64,000 nt of DNA from Misgurnus anguillicaudatus (lineage: Eukaryota > Chordata > Actinopteri > Cypriniformes > Cobitidae). Below are positions 12,101 through 21,404 of this stretch, one piece after another. Below the pieces are notes generated by a model. The model saw only the letters and a list, made by a program, of their open reading frames with translations, had not been told where the DNA came from and did not search any database. The stretch is from positions 16,993,501-17,057,500 of the forward strand of contig NC_073355.2 of assembly GCF_027580225.2 (NCBI RefSeq), written 5' to 3'. Numbering within the stretch: the first letter of the stretch is position 1; the number at the start of each line of letters is the position of its first letter. A program made the position numbers and the translations under genes.

Positions 12101-15100
12101 AATAGTAATTTGTCATTATTGTATCTTTATCTCCTACAGGAAGAAGAAGGTGATGATGCAGATGTCTCCACCGCCCCCTCACTGGCCAATCACAGGATTC
12201 CTCCTGCCCACGTGCAGCATTACGGCGGACGCTACTCTGAAATGAGCTACAACGGGTTGCAACTTCGAGACGCTCACGAGGAGAACCCCGAGAGCATCCT
12301 GGATGAGCACGTCCAGCGTGTCATGAAAACTCCAGGCTGTCAGTCTCCAGGAACGGGCCGCCATTCTCCGAAGTCCCGATCTCCAGACGGGCTGCCCGCG
12401 GGCAAGATGCCTGGGATGATAATGCCGCTGCCTGGTGGACAGGGCAAGCACCAGGCTCGGCCCGGACCTAAAGGTGAGGCGGCCCACCTGCACCATCACA
12501 AACACGTCCACCACACGCACTATCCCGCCGGGGGGAAACCCAAAGAGCAGGCGGAGGTGGACGCAACCAGAAGCTTTGCCTGGAACATGGAGCAACACCA
12601 CTTTGGATCCAAGTCACGGAACTATGCGGATGGCATGAGCGTCGGCCCCAATGCCATGGACCCCATGGGTTACGGGTATGTTTATTCTTTCGTATTAGTC
12701 CCGTATGTCGAAATTATTTAATGCTTCAGTGGATTTGAAGTTGGGTTTTGTTATTGCAGCAGTAAAGGCAGCACGCTGTCCAAACGAACCGTCAGGAAGG
12801 AAAACGATGGGAGGAACTACGAGCTGCGAGACCCCTTCCAACCCGAGGATGTGGAAAGGAACCAGAAGATTCTGCAGTGGATGATGGAAGGAGAGAAAGA
12901 AGCTGGACGCTACAAGAAGAGCCCTTACGGGTGAGTAAACTGATCGCCGGTGATCTGCTCTTGTGTTTAAAGTATACTGCAACATGATAGTTTGCCACGT
13001 TGTGGACCCCCAAATTAGTGCAAACTAGGCTGTGGGTCTACAAACATGTTTAGAAAAAAATTATAATGATGATGATTATAATACTTATTATAATTTAATT
13101 TTATTATCAATCATGGTTAAAATTTCTCTTTGACAACACCAGCAAAGGAAAAAAAAACATACTATAAAATACAGCACACGTTAAAAACATTATAGCAAAA
13201 AAAAAAAAAAAAACAGTAATCCACCATCTCAGATCATTTAACATTATTTTATATATTATATTATATTATATTATATTATATTATTAATATATTATCCAAT
13301 TGCAGAAGAAAATAATTTGCAGTCGATAAAAAAAAATTCTAAAATGTATCAGTTTTGGAAGTTTGTGACCAGCGATTTAAATCTTTAGTTTAGTCTGGTT
13401 TACTTGTGTTTAAATTTTTTGCATCTGATTATTTTTTAAAACTATTTTTCATGCATATTTTCAGAAGCATCTCAGGCTCCAAGAAGGCCCCGAGTCACGA
13501 GGTGTCGAGGCCCAGCTCTGTGGAGAGGCCAGGGGCCGTCCACCCTTGGGTCACCGCTCAGCTCCGCAACAACGTGCAGCCCTCGCATCCTTTCATCCAG
13601 GATCCGACCATGCCCCCCAACCCTGCCCCCAACCCCCTCACCCAGCTTGAGGAGGCGCGCAGGAGGCTTGAAGAGGAGAAGAAGAAATCTGGTACTTTGC
13701 AGGCCAAGCAAAGGTGAGAGATCAAGGGCACCGGAGTTGAAGTTTCTCAAGCGATATCGACTTGGGCATGTTAATAGTTCAAACTGAGTAATCTGGTTTG
13801 TTAGTGTATAGCAATAATCACAGGTTATTTGCCTCAAATCAATACAAATGCATTGCTGGCTCCTCTTTCCCTTCCTAGTCAGCTTCAATAGTGCACAATG
13901 CGGTGCATGCGCATATTAAGATGTATCTAGCCTGCAGTAGCAGCTGGTGTGTCTAATTCAGGGATGTTCCTCAGGTATGTGATGGAAGTGATCCAGAGGG
14001 GTCGCACCGCTGTCAGGCCCGCTACGATTCCCGCGCTCAGTGTGGTGCCGGTCGTCTCCAACACGGAGTTCTTTGAGAGAGAGTATGTGTCCGCTGTCCT
14101 GTCGTACCATCTGTCTCGTGATTACCCATAGAGCATGGCACGCCATCCCATACTACCAGTACACGCACATGCATGTACACAGCAGGACTGTGGCATGTGC
14201 ACCTTCATAGTTGACTAATCTATCTTGTTTAGAGCGATCTCTTTTGTGGATACCCCGTGTAGTGTAGTATAAAGTAGTGTAGGGTATAAACCATTGTGGT
14301 TCCTCAAGCTTTAAGGAATATTAAAAATTTTTCTCAAGTTGTTTTAATTCTATTTAATGTTTTATATGTGAAAAATCATGTGTTGAGAGGAATGCAAGAG
14401 CTTTGGTTTTTTGCATGCAATCTTGCGACTGATTTTACGACTCATGTTATTTGGCTCTAAGAAAAAATATCTAATTGTGCCCACAACCAAAGTTGGCAGC
14501 CAACATGCAAATGTTTATAATTTTCCAGGTGTTACAGAGTTTAGTGCTCATTTGGTTGCAGTGACTGGATTCTAGTGGACCTGGAGTGATGTTTAAACTC
14601 TTGATTCATCCGAAATGTCGCGTCTCCATACTGATGAGCGATGGAAAGCGAGGCGGCTTTGACATATGCCATCTTACCTGCTCCTCATGCAGATTTGCAG
14701 TTTAGTCACATCAAAGCTTTAGCGTGATGGAGATGAAAGCGGCCCTACATGACAGTGCCAAGCTTTTTTTTTTTGAGTGGGGAGCGCTTGTGAGGCATCT
14801 GGAATCTTGAGCAACGTTTTAGTTGGCAAGCCTCAACCATCCTTTTGCATCCCACTTGTGCCCACTTTAAACATAGCGGAGCGTGTACAAGAGTCTTAAA
14901 ATTAAGACATTGTGTTTTTCATTTTACCACTAGAACAGAGAATAAGCATCATTTTGTGTAGGGATGCACCGATTAAGCATGGGCTGGTTACCGGTTTTGA
15001 GGTTTAAACAGTCATGGTTTTAAAACCACTAAAATTCTGTGATACCGTATGAGCTGTGTTTATAAAAAAAGCCATTAAATCATTAAGTCATGTGATTGAT

Positions 15101-17263
15101 TTGTTATTTACATTTAATATACATTTGAAAATATTATATATTTTTTGAAAGCATATTATAATTTAAAAGCTTTATTTTACCTGGCATTTGAAAATAACAC
15201 ATTTTAGTGTTGCAATGGCAATACCGAAACACTGTACTTTTGCTAAAGGTTAACATCCAGAATCTTATACCGGCCCATGCCTAGCACCGATACCACCTTA
15301 TCCATTACTTGTACAATTTTTCATTGCACACACATACACACAAAATCACATTCATTTTTTTAACAAATGCTTTATTGCGGGCGCAGACTAATGAGCTAAA
15401 AGCATCTTCTCATGGGAATCTTTGCTCCGCAATAATAAGTTAAACGCAAAAAGAATAGATATTTTATAGTGTATTGCATCCATCCAATGGTTTATAATAC
15501 TTAGTCCTTTTTTAATAGCTTGACAGTAACAACCTCGGCTAATGCACTGTATCGGATTTGGATCGGTCTCGTTGGTCCGATAAACCAATTCAGTTAAAAG
15601 GTCTCGGATCGGCCCCTAAGTATCGGATCGGTGCATCCCTAATTTTGTCCAGTGCTATGTGTAAATAGTTGGGAGTTGGGAGAAGAACGCTTGAGCTTGT
15701 TATTAATTACTTTATGGTTTGTTGCAGGCACAAGAATATGAAGAAACAGCCGTGTGAGAACATCACTGTGGCTTATTACTTCTGCGGAGAGCCAATACCG
15801 TACAGAACATCTGTTAAAGGGAGGATTGTCACGCTGGGACAGTTCAAGGAGCTGCTGACCAAGAAAGGGAGCTACAGGTAAGGATATTGAGAGCATTTAT
15901 AGCGTTCAGTTACATGCATTTAAAACTTTAATGGGCTATAGCACATTATTTTAATATTACATTACTAAGTGTAAAAATATATTTAGACTTTTTAGGATCC
16001 AAAATAAGGCTTGCCTGGGCCCAGTGTTAATTTGACAACGTCTGCATTGCCAGTGAATAAATAAAAAAGTATTACAGGGCCCCAGACTAACATTTGAGAG
16101 AGGTGGCACTGGCACCACCAAGTTGTACAGCCGGTGGCATTGGGCCTCAATTTGGTGGCACCAGTAACTGGGTGGTGTAAAAACAAAAAAATAAACACTA
16201 AAACTAAGTCCAAACATGTTTAATGCATTAATACATTTATTATAAACACAGGTAATTTTCTTCTTTATATACATTATTTTTTATCTTTACCATACTCTTA
16301 ACATTTATTTGCCTTACTGTAAACCATTGAACTTACAATAAACTTTTTCTTGCTTTGTTGTAAAAGCTTTAGGCTGTTTAAGACGGACTTGAGTAAAGAA
16401 ATCACATTCTTGTGCTGTATCACTACAAAATGTCTTCATGCACTCTGAATATATCATTTGGCCAGGACTTCATTTGGCCTTCTTGGCCTCTAATTTGAGA
16501 TACTGAGCACAATGTTTTACATCTTTTCAGACTTCTAGCGTTAACACACAGGAGAGCTGCAACTAACGACTATTTCTTCTGTCGACTAATCTAGCGATTA
16601 TTTTTGCGATTAGTCGACTACTCTAACGACTATTTTTTTATTATTAATATAGTGTTCTTTTTTTGATTAGCTATTTAATCTGTTGGATAATCTGTTTTTC
16701 TACTCTCTGTCTGATCTGACAGTCATTGTTTGTTTTATTGTATTTTAACACAACTGAATGCTATTTTCACATATTATCTGTTTTGTTGTCAGACATATAG
16801 GGGCGGTTTCCCAGACAGGGATTAGACTAGTCCTAGACTAAAATAAATATAAGAGCTGTCCAAACTGAAAACATCTTGCACTGACATATCTTAATATACA
16901 TCAGTGCCCTCAAAATGCACACAAGTAATGTTTTTAGTAAGGCATGTTTGTTTAACTTATTATATTTCCTAATTAAACTAAAGAACGAAAAAAGAAAAAG
17001 TAAAAATTTTAACTACAACTCCAATCCTTTTATATCTTGGATACTGGCAAACAGATTTACTGCGTTTATGCTAAATCCCATCTCAGATCAGATCAATTTC
17101 ATTCACCTTCATCCTCTCCCTCTTTTCCCACCACAGGTATTATTTCAAGAAAGTAAGCGACGAGTTTGACTGCGGAGTTGTGTTCGAGGAGGTGCGCGAA
17201 GACGATGCAATCCTGCCCATCTTCGAGGAGAAGATCATCGGAAAAGTTGAGAAGATTGACTGA
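3001..17263 (+). CDS. axin1: Axin-1, C-terminal 571 codons in nine exons (5' end outside window)
   Basis: Axin-1 is the cytoplasmic scaffold of the beta-catenin destruction complex; it gathers GSK3, CK1, APC and beta-catenin, and polymerises with Dishevelled through its DIX domain. Exons are 3001-3141, 4974-5070, 8101-8238, 12140-12675, 12760-12930, 13465-13713, 13975-14082, 15728-15877 and 17137-17263. All introns are GT-AG and all phases agree. In window codon numbers: GSK3-binding helix about 91-106, beta-catenin-binding helix about 173-186, His-rich run about 243-256, DIX domain about 488-571. Axin-1 rather than axin-2 is indicated by [22 protein letters not shown] and [14 protein letters not shown]. 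The first base, 3001, completes a codon begun in an upstream exon, so the tankyrase-binding and RGS regions are missing only because of the window edge. Vertebrate Axin-1 is about 830-860 residues, so roughly 270 are outside. No frameshift or early stop is seen. Confidence 0.97.
3142..4973 (+). other. axin1 intron with one hAT insertion
   Basis: A 1.83 kb intron, donor gtacgt, acceptor ctcctcatcag. Apart from the hAT element at 4414-4771 I see no repeat or coding sequence. Short open frames here (3781-4369) show no recognisable protein. Confidence 0.85.
4414..4771. mobile_element. Short non-autonomous hAT element with perfect 8 bp target duplication
   Basis: The left end reads TAGGTCTGTCACAATGA and the right end is its imperfect inverse, ATCGTGACAGCTCTA. 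The 8 bases ggtatgag stand directly before (4406-4413) and directly after (4772-4779) the element. An 8 bp target duplication with TAG-type ends is the signature of hAT transposons. The interior is AT-rich with no transposase frame, so it was moved in trans. Confidence 0.88.
4974..5070 (+). CDS. axin1: axin1 exon: DGIPPYR segment
   Basis: The acceptor is ctcatcag|A; the leading A completes the split valine, then GAC GGA ATC gives [19 protein letters not shown] and ends [11 protein letters not shown] at 5070 before gtaagt. 97 bp, ending in phase 0. The DGIPPYR and PLPHIP motifs are constant in vertebrate Axin-1. An alternative AG at 4974-4975 would break the frame and is discarded. Confidence 0.95.
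5071..8100 (+). other. axin1 intron with nested repeats
   Basis: A 3.0 kb intron from gtaagt to ctgtcag. It holds the repeat at 6113-6818. The stretches 5100-6110 and 6820-8100 have no repeat I can name and no credible reading frame; 5520-5620 is locally GC-rich. Confidence 0.8.
6113..6818. mobile_element. Inverted-repeat element (ACAGGGTTCCCA ends) carrying a second repeat
   Basis: The left end acagggttcccacgggtcc and the right end ggtttgggaaccctgta form short inverted ends. Both arms carry the phrase 'ccttgaa' many times, a composition seen in a widespread fish repeat. The middle (about 6408-6700) is a different sequence beginning cgtctcgggttacgtatgt, with the phrase gaagggaacgagacgctgcg, also familiar as an abundant cyprinid repeat. 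The family names are not certain; the nesting is visible. Confidence 0.65.
8101..8238 (+). CDS. axin1: axin1 exon: GSK3-binding segment
   Basis: 46 whole codons between ctgtcag (ends 8100) and gtgagt (from 8239). The segment [16 protein letters not shown] matches the amphipathic helix by which Axin binds GSK3 (around residues 383-401 of the human protein). It continues into the charged run [12 protein letters not shown], likely helical. The upstream HVDP keeps the V-x-P core that in the human protein (RVEP) has been linked to SIAH ubiquitin-ligase docking; whether it works here is inference. Confidence 0.96.
9498..9555. repeat. (TTA)n microsatellite
   Basis: Imperfect run of tta/att triplets inside an axin1 intron. 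A short Ile-rich open frame over it has no coding meaning. Confidence 0.9.
9988..10534. mobile_element. Non-autonomous hAT element, 8 bp target duplication gaactgac
   Basis: The ends read TAGAGGTCGACCAATAT and ATCGGATATATCACTA. The octamer gaactgac occurs immediately before (9980-9987) and after (10535-10542), a perfect 8 bp duplication as hAT transposases make. The left arm is rich in 'gccgata' repeats. 547 bp, no transposase frame. Confidence 0.88.
10597..10808. mobile_element. MITE with AAAAATCCAGCTAA inverted ends
   Basis: Left end acccctactgaaaaatccag; right end gctggatttttctgtagggg. The interior repeats 'gctggttt' and 'accagct' in both directions, so it can fold on itself. 0.2 kb and no reading frame. 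Confidence 0.8.
11184..11486. mobile_element. Foldback MITE, TTAA type (GGGATAGTTCACCC ends)
   Basis: The left arm begins ttaaagggatagttcaccc; the right arm ends gggtgaactatccctataa, its inverse with one change in the TTAA. The arms stay complementary for most of the length (aaattctgtcatttactcac against gtgagtaaatgatgacagaa). This foldback family is abundant in cyprinids; Angel-like is a possible name but not checked. Fragments of the same family lie near 54636-54666 and 56571-56625. Confidence 0.85.
12140..12675 (+). CDS. axin1: axin1 large exon: beta-catenin-binding helix and His-rich linker
   Basis: Acceptor ctcctacag ending 12139; donor GG|gtatgt at 12675. 536 bp, ending with two bases of a glycine codon. 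It opens EEEGDDADV, the acidic continuation of the GSK3-binding exon. [14 protein letters not shown] is the helix that lies in the groove of the beta-catenin armadillo repeats, followed by [14 protein letters not shown], with Ser-Pro sites of the kind GSK3 and CK1 act on in Axin. [14 protein letters not shown] is the His-rich run known in Axins. A 140-codon frame on the opposite strand (12179-12601) is an antisense shadow. Confidence 0.97.
12760..12930 (+). CDS. axin1: axin1 exon with tandem CAGCAG acceptor
   Basis: 171 bp between ttattgcag and gtgagt, entering and leaving with a split glycine codon. It reads [18 protein letters not shown], then [20 protein letters not shown]; the NQKIxQWxxEGEKE block is typical of Axin-1. 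The acceptor is a NAGNAG (cagcag, 12757-12762): use of the second AG would start the exon at 12763 and drop one serine while keeping the frame. The 84 bp intron before it (12676-12759) is the shortest in the gene. Confidence 0.95.
12931..13464 (+). other. axin1 intron with AT-rich simple sequence
   Basis: 534 bp, holding a poly(A) run near 13198-13213 and a TATAT-type microsatellite at 13252-13290. Nothing else seen. Confidence 0.85.
13465..13713 (+). CDS. axin1: axin1 exon: FIQDPTMPP segment and coiled-coil stretch
   Basis: 249 bp from tattttcag to AG|gtgaga. It reads through [19 protein letters not shown], then [20 protein letters not shown] and [12 protein letters not shown]. Vertebrate Axin-1 has the same Pro-rich block followed by a charged helix. 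Phase is 2 in and 2 out. Confidence 0.96.
13975..14082 (+). CDS. axin1: axin1 108 bp symmetric exon (likely cassette exon)
   Basis: 108 bp between ttcctcag and GA|gtatgt. It reads [20 protein letters not shown], then [16 protein letters not shown]. It enters and leaves in phase 2, so skipping removes exactly 36 codons and keeps the DIX domain in frame. Human AXIN1 has an isoform lacking 36 residues at this place, so the same choice may exist here; that is inference. Confidence 0.93.
14959..15641. mobile_element. hAT element (TAGGGATGCACCGAT ends) interrupted by another hAT
   Basis: Left end TAGGGATGCACCGAT; right end ATCGGTGCATCCCTA is its exact inverse. Flanks are attttgtg (14951-14958) and attttgtc (15642-15649), a target duplication with one difference. 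The element is split at 14974-15283 by a second hAT. No transposase frame remains. Confidence 0.87.
14974..15283. mobile_element. Inner hAT MITE with perfect 8 bp duplication gcaccgat
   Basis: 310 bp. Ends TAAGCATGGGCTGG and CCGGCCCATGCCTA. The octamer gcaccgat lies on both sides (14966-14973 and 15284-15291) and is copied from the terminal repeat of the outer element, proving that this insertion is the younger. Confidence 0.9.
15728..15877 (+). CDS. axin1: axin1 exon: first half of DIX domain
   Basis: 150 bp between tttgttgcag and AG|gtaagg. It reads [18 protein letters not shown], then [20 protein letters not shown] and [11 protein letters not shown]. The DIX domain is the ubiquitin-like fold by which Axin forms head-to-tail filaments and joins Dishevelled; the CGEPIPYR and FKELLTKKG motifs are diagnostic. 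If the preceding 108 bp exon is skipped, the junction reads Arg-His in frame. Confidence 0.97.
15878..17136 (+). other. axin1 last intron with repeat fragments
   Basis: 1.26 kb. It holds a fragment at about 16078-16185 rich in 'ggtggca', a hAT-like end at 16551-16650 (agctgcaactaacgacta), and a copy of a dispersed repeat at 16799-16955. The acceptor is a long pyrimidine tract ending ccaccacag. Confidence 0.75.
16799..16955 (+). repeat. Dispersed repeat, copy 1
   Basis: The phrases gtcctagactaaaata, aactgaaaacatcttgcact and cagtgccctcaaaatgcac recur, diverged, at 20170-20345 in the same direction. The family name is unknown to me; it looks like a known type of fish repeat. Confidence 0.7.
17137..17263 (+). 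CDS. axin1: axin1 terminal coding exon: end of DIX domain
   Basis: The acceptor cccaccacag leads into [20 protein letters not shown], then [20 protein letters not shown] and a last Asp, stopped by TGA at 17261-17263. The C-terminus at KVEK(I/V)D is where vertebrate Axin-1 ends, so the protein is complete at this side. Confidence 0.98.
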
Positions 17264-19190
17264 AGTGGAGAGAAGAGAGGAGGAAAGGAGGTGCGCTGAG
17301 AGGAGCAGCGGGATGTGGAGTATAAAAGAGGGAGCAGTGTAGAGGTGCCGAGATTGGTACAGGGTGTTTGGACGTGCAGGAGAGAGAGGGCTGGGGCGCT
17401 TGCTGTGGAAAGTACACTATTTACTCGCAGGTTTCTACCTCTGCGCAGCGCTGAACCGCATCATCGCACGCGCAGAGTCCACAGACAGCCTTCGGACTCA
17501 CGAGACGCCGTTCTCTCTCTCTCACCTTTGGTATATTTCTAACTCCGAAATGTAATGTAGCAATGTAAAGTTAGACTAGAAAAAAGTACTATGAATATGT
17601 TTACTAAAGCTGCATATTTTTGATATGACGTATCAGAAGGAAACATATCCTTTCTAATTTAACAACTCTTGTAATTTTATATGTACTGGTACCAGATGTG
17701 TACAGACTGTCTGTTTAAAAGCAAAAAGAGAAAGTTTTATATCTATTTAAATATTTAAAAAAAAAAGGAAAAAGAAATCGGTTCACCCGCATCGAAGCTG
17801 CGGCATCAACGCGGCAGTTTTCACCAAGCTCCGAGACCAGAAAGGCGAAACTATAGCTCACGCTTTACCAAGTGCTTTTAACTCATACAACCAGTTTCTA
17901 GAGGACGGTCAGCTAGGACTGCTCTATGCATTGATGTCACATTGCGCACGGATGCACGGTCGCTCTGGGGCTTTGAACCAGACGCAGTATCATTTGACCC
18001 GGCCTGAGCAGGTGAACTGACCGTGAATAAGCACACCTGCGCTACTTAAAAGATATATAGCCTTGTAGTTTATATGCTAAAAATGGAGAAGGGGTACAAG
18101 ATCATTTTCCAGGCGCTTGTCTCTATGAAGTAATGGGATGTTTTTAGGACGCGAGTATGCAGTTCTGGTTGTATGAATGCACATGTTTATGCTCCCGGGG
18201 TCCATTGTCTAATTGGACATCACACCAATCATGTTTACACTTACCTTATTGTATTACAGTAAATGGGAACGAATAGAGAATTGTAGCCTTTTAGCTTAAC
18301 ATGGCTGAATTTGGTGCCTGGCAAAACGAATGGTTTTAACGTAGATTTAGCCTAACACGGTCTGCCTTGTTGGGATCATAAACACCAAAGAGAATAAAAT
18401 GGGAGTCGATTTGCGTTGTTCGTTTCGACAATGCGAGTGATGCTCCTCCGTTGCAATACGCAGCGTTAAGGCTGTGTGTTATAATGTACGCTGGTGCTGA
18501 TCTGCGATGTGTACTAACCGCTAAGAATGACCTGGAGACAGATCTAGACGTTGTATGTACCATCATGTCTTCTCCAGTGTCCAATATTTTCAATTCTCAG
18601 TAATATTAGTTTTAAGTTGCCCGTTTTTCTTTTTCGTATTTTTTAATCACTCGTTCGTATCGAATCATGTCAGTCCTCCACCCACTTGAACAATACGAGT
18701 ACTCGGTATGGCTCGATAAGACATAATACGGAACATTTCCTGTTTTCGCGAATCGCGCGTAATTGTCACAGTGCTTTTGTTTTCATCGGGGATGTCGAGA
18801 GTTACTACTGTGAATAGTCTGGACGTGAGCTCCTCTCACTGAATGATGGATATCCTGTATATATAAACATCACACAGAGTGCCTTCTGACCGTGACCATG
18901 CTCATCTCTCATTCACTGTCTGCTCTCCTCACTCCATGTGTCTAGTACCAGGGACTTGCATTATGTTTTTAAGAACTTTTTTGTTAGTTTCCTATGCGAA
19001 GAGCATCGCCACACTTTTAAGTCTTTTTGTGTAAATATGTACATTTTTCTATGTGTCTTCAACTACAACCAGCAAACTCATTTGGATATTTAGAGCCCTG
19101 GTTCTGCTTTAGTGTGCAGAGTTGTACAGTTATCATTTTATGGTACTTTGGACAATAAAGACATGTAATAAAATATACCTGCTGTTCTCC
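17264..19190 (+). other. axin1: axin1 3' untranslated region
   Basis: From the TGA to just past two AATAAA signals, about 1.9 kb. It is free of the inverted repeats that crowd the flanks, as expected of a mature exon. It has an A-rich stretch (17756-17776) and AT-rich patches. Open frames here (17315-17555, 18336-18593 on the other strand) are not coding. Confidence 0.85.
19154..19190 (+). terminator. axin1: axin1 polyadenylation region
   Basis: AATAAA at 19154-19159 and again at 19167-19172, followed by a GT-rich stretch (ctcctgtgttgtttt). Cleavage is expected at about 19180-19190. Confidence 0.8.
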
Positions 19191-19313
19191 TGTGTTGTTT
19201 TAAACCTAAAGCATTTATGCATTTGACAGAAACTACAAACTACATATATATATGCATAAGAATAAAAAAGTAGCAATATAGAGAAAGCTAACTATAAAAG
19301 GGTTTTGGACACT

Positions 19314-19732
19314 TTAAAGAGTACCTAAACCCTAAATCAACTTTTTTTAGGTAATGATCTGTAAGAATGGGGCTTTATTAGTGCTATTCGTTGATTTGAG
19401 TAACCTTTTTGACATTTGGGTATAAAGTGTTTCAATGCTACAATATATGGTATAAAATCGTCTGAGTGCTGCCCTCTTCAGGTTGAACGGTGGCTACTGC
19501 AGTAGAATGTTCCTATTGGATGTTGCTGTACTGCGTGATGTAAGCGATATGACCCTACGTAAGCAGGTTCAAGCTCACCACGCCCTTGTTACGATCTCAC
19601 CACACGCTTGGTACGAGCTCAGTTCGTCCCCTCTATCGCCGTTGGGGTTTGCCTTGCCCACTTTTTTTGCATTTTTCAAATATTGCCAGTAGGTGGAGTC
19701 AGGCTCTGACCAGGGGTTTAGTTACTCTTTAA
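19314..19732. mobile_element. TTAA-bounded MITE (TTTAAAGAGTAMCTAAACCC ends)
   Basis: Left ttaaagagtacctaaaccc; right ggggtttagttactctttaa. 0.4 kb, no transposase. Its right TTAA (19729-19732) is also the left TTAA of the next element. Confidence 0.82.
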
Positions 19733-20169
19733 AGGTGCCTTAGAATGGAAAACTGGCATAGATGAATAAAGACAGTTAGAAAACTGGCCAATCTCAACAT
19801 AACACCAACTGTGATGTTACAGTCGTGATGTACGCCCAAATATTAAATTACTCATAAAATTTAAGGTCACATTCTTCCTAATCCCATTTTCAAACCCTAG
19901 TTAGTGTGTAATGTTGCTATAATAGCATAAATAATACCTAAGTACAATTTTGTTACAATGCTAAATATTATAAGTTGTGACTGCTGAGTTAGCCAGCGCT
20001 ATATGCTAGTTAATTCTATGCTAACGTTTAGGCTGAAGTTCTACTATTGAGATTACAGTTGTGTTTTGCAGGTCCATACAGAAAAACCACAAGCTTACCA
20101 CTCATAAACATCCACTATCAATCTCAGAACAATTGGTTGTTTCTCAAAATCTATCTCTGATACAGGCTC

Positions 20170-20345
20170 AAACAGATACCCCCAATTTCACGGACAAGGC
20201 TTAAGGCTGGTCCTAGATTAAAACGCATGTTGAGCTGTCTCAACTGAAAATAACTTGCACTGACAAATCTTAAAATATGCCAGTGCCATTGATTTGTCTC
20301 AAGATACACACCAGTAATGTCTTTATTTAATGCATGTTTATAAAT
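20170..20345 (+). repeat. Dispersed repeat, copy 2
   Basis: Same family and direction as 16799-16955: gtcctagattaaaacgcatg, aactgaaaataacttgcact, agtgccattgatttgtctca. Confidence 0.7.
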
Positions 20346-20350
20346 AATGC

Positions 20351-20778
20351 TTAAATGGGACATATGATGAAAATCAGACTTTTTCAATGTTTAAGTGCTG
20401 TAATTCCTGCTTCTATCAAGCTAGAAAATGTGAAAAAGAACAACCCAGTAACTTAGTTTTGGTAAACCAGTCTCTTCAAGCATGTGAAAAAATAGCTCAT
20501 TGAAAATTGGCTCCCCTTGTGATGTCAGAAGGGGATAATACCGCCCTTAATCTGCACTATCCAACCACGGCACTGCCATTTAGTGCAGAGATCAGCTCAT
20601 TTGCATGTTAAAGGACACACCCAAAAACGACACATTTTTCCTCACACCTACAAAGTGGCACTTTTAACATGCTGTAATAAATTATGAGGTATTTTTAACT
20701 ATTTTAACACAGACGTAATCTGAGTAAACCACATATTTTTTGACATTTGAAAAAAGTCTTGTGAAATGTCCCATTTAA
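20351..20778. mobile_element. TTAA-bounded MITE (TTAAATGGGACAT ends)
   Basis: Left TTAAATGGGACATATGATGA; right GTGAAATGTCCCATTTAA. The left arm recurs at 58186-58235 (gtggacatatcatgaaaatc), a second, truncated copy. Confidence 0.82.
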
Positions 20779-21047
20779 ACTCTTCTATAAGATCAGGCCA
20801 TAAAGTTTGTTTACTAATGTGAGCTACCGTGTACAGCCAATCAGAGCAGAGCCCAACATTATTATTGATGACCCTTCCAAATTAGGTATAACAGCCCATT
20901 TAATTCTAAGGAAAAATCCTAGGGTTGTAAATGACATGTTAAACCATCTCTGAATAATTTTTGCACTTAATAAAGTCACAAACCTCCTATATAGACATCA
21001 GAGAACAATTTAACACGTTGTATCAGTGCATTTTTTGGCACCTTTAA

Positions 21048-21404
21048 ATAAATAAATTGTTTAAAAATAAGACGGTAAGAATAATGTTGCACACATTGTT
21101 GCATTCTTATTCAGTCAATATTAAAGATATCAAAGTTATATTTTCACGTTCTTTACATTATGTAGGATGATTTTATGCAGAAAACCAAAAATCACAAATA
21201 TGGCTTGAGCTGGGTTTTCACAACATGCTCACAAATGATTTACTAGACTAAACAGATGATGGCGCTGTTGATCCCTTGCATCCACAGTTTCATCAGTTTT
21301 GCCAAGCTTTCCCTAGATTCTTCTGACGTTCCACGTTTAATTCTAGGAAAAAATCATTGTGGCTTGTCATATAAGGGAACTTTTCCATTAAAGAGACTTC
21401 AATT
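21048..21404. other. No feature seen
   Basis: AT-rich, no repeat or reading frame I can support. Confidence 0.6.

Larger units (their letters stand above)
8239..12139 (+). other. axin1 intron, transposon-rich
   Basis: A 3.9 kb intron, the longest in the window. It contains a TTA-rich microsatellite near 9500-9555, a hAT element (9988-10534), a GCTGG-rich inverted-repeat element (10597-10808) and a TTAA-type foldback (11184-11486). 8240-9480 and 11490-12130 show no repeat I recognise. Confidence 0.8.
14083..15727 (+). other. axin1 intron with a hAT nested in a hAT
   Basis: A 1.65 kb intron ending tttgttgcag. 14083-14950 shows no named repeat; 14959-15641 is the nested pair described separately. 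Confidence 0.8.
19729..21047. mobile_element. TTAA-bounded element (TTAAAGGTGCC ends) with inner insertions
   Basis: Left TTAAAGGTGCCTTAGAATGG; right TTTTTTGGCACCTTTAA. Inside are a copy of the dispersed repeat (20170-20345) and another TTAA MITE (20351-20778). No intact protein frame. Confidence 0.72.

Noticed and set aside
12179..12601. 140-codon open frame antisense to axin1
   Set aside because: It lies wholly opposite a conserved axin1 exon whose sense frame matches Axin-1; an antisense shadow.
17315..17555. Two overlapping frames just after the axin1 stop
   Set aside because: They lie in the 3' UTR and have no similarity I recognise; the Axin-1 C-terminus ends naturally before them.
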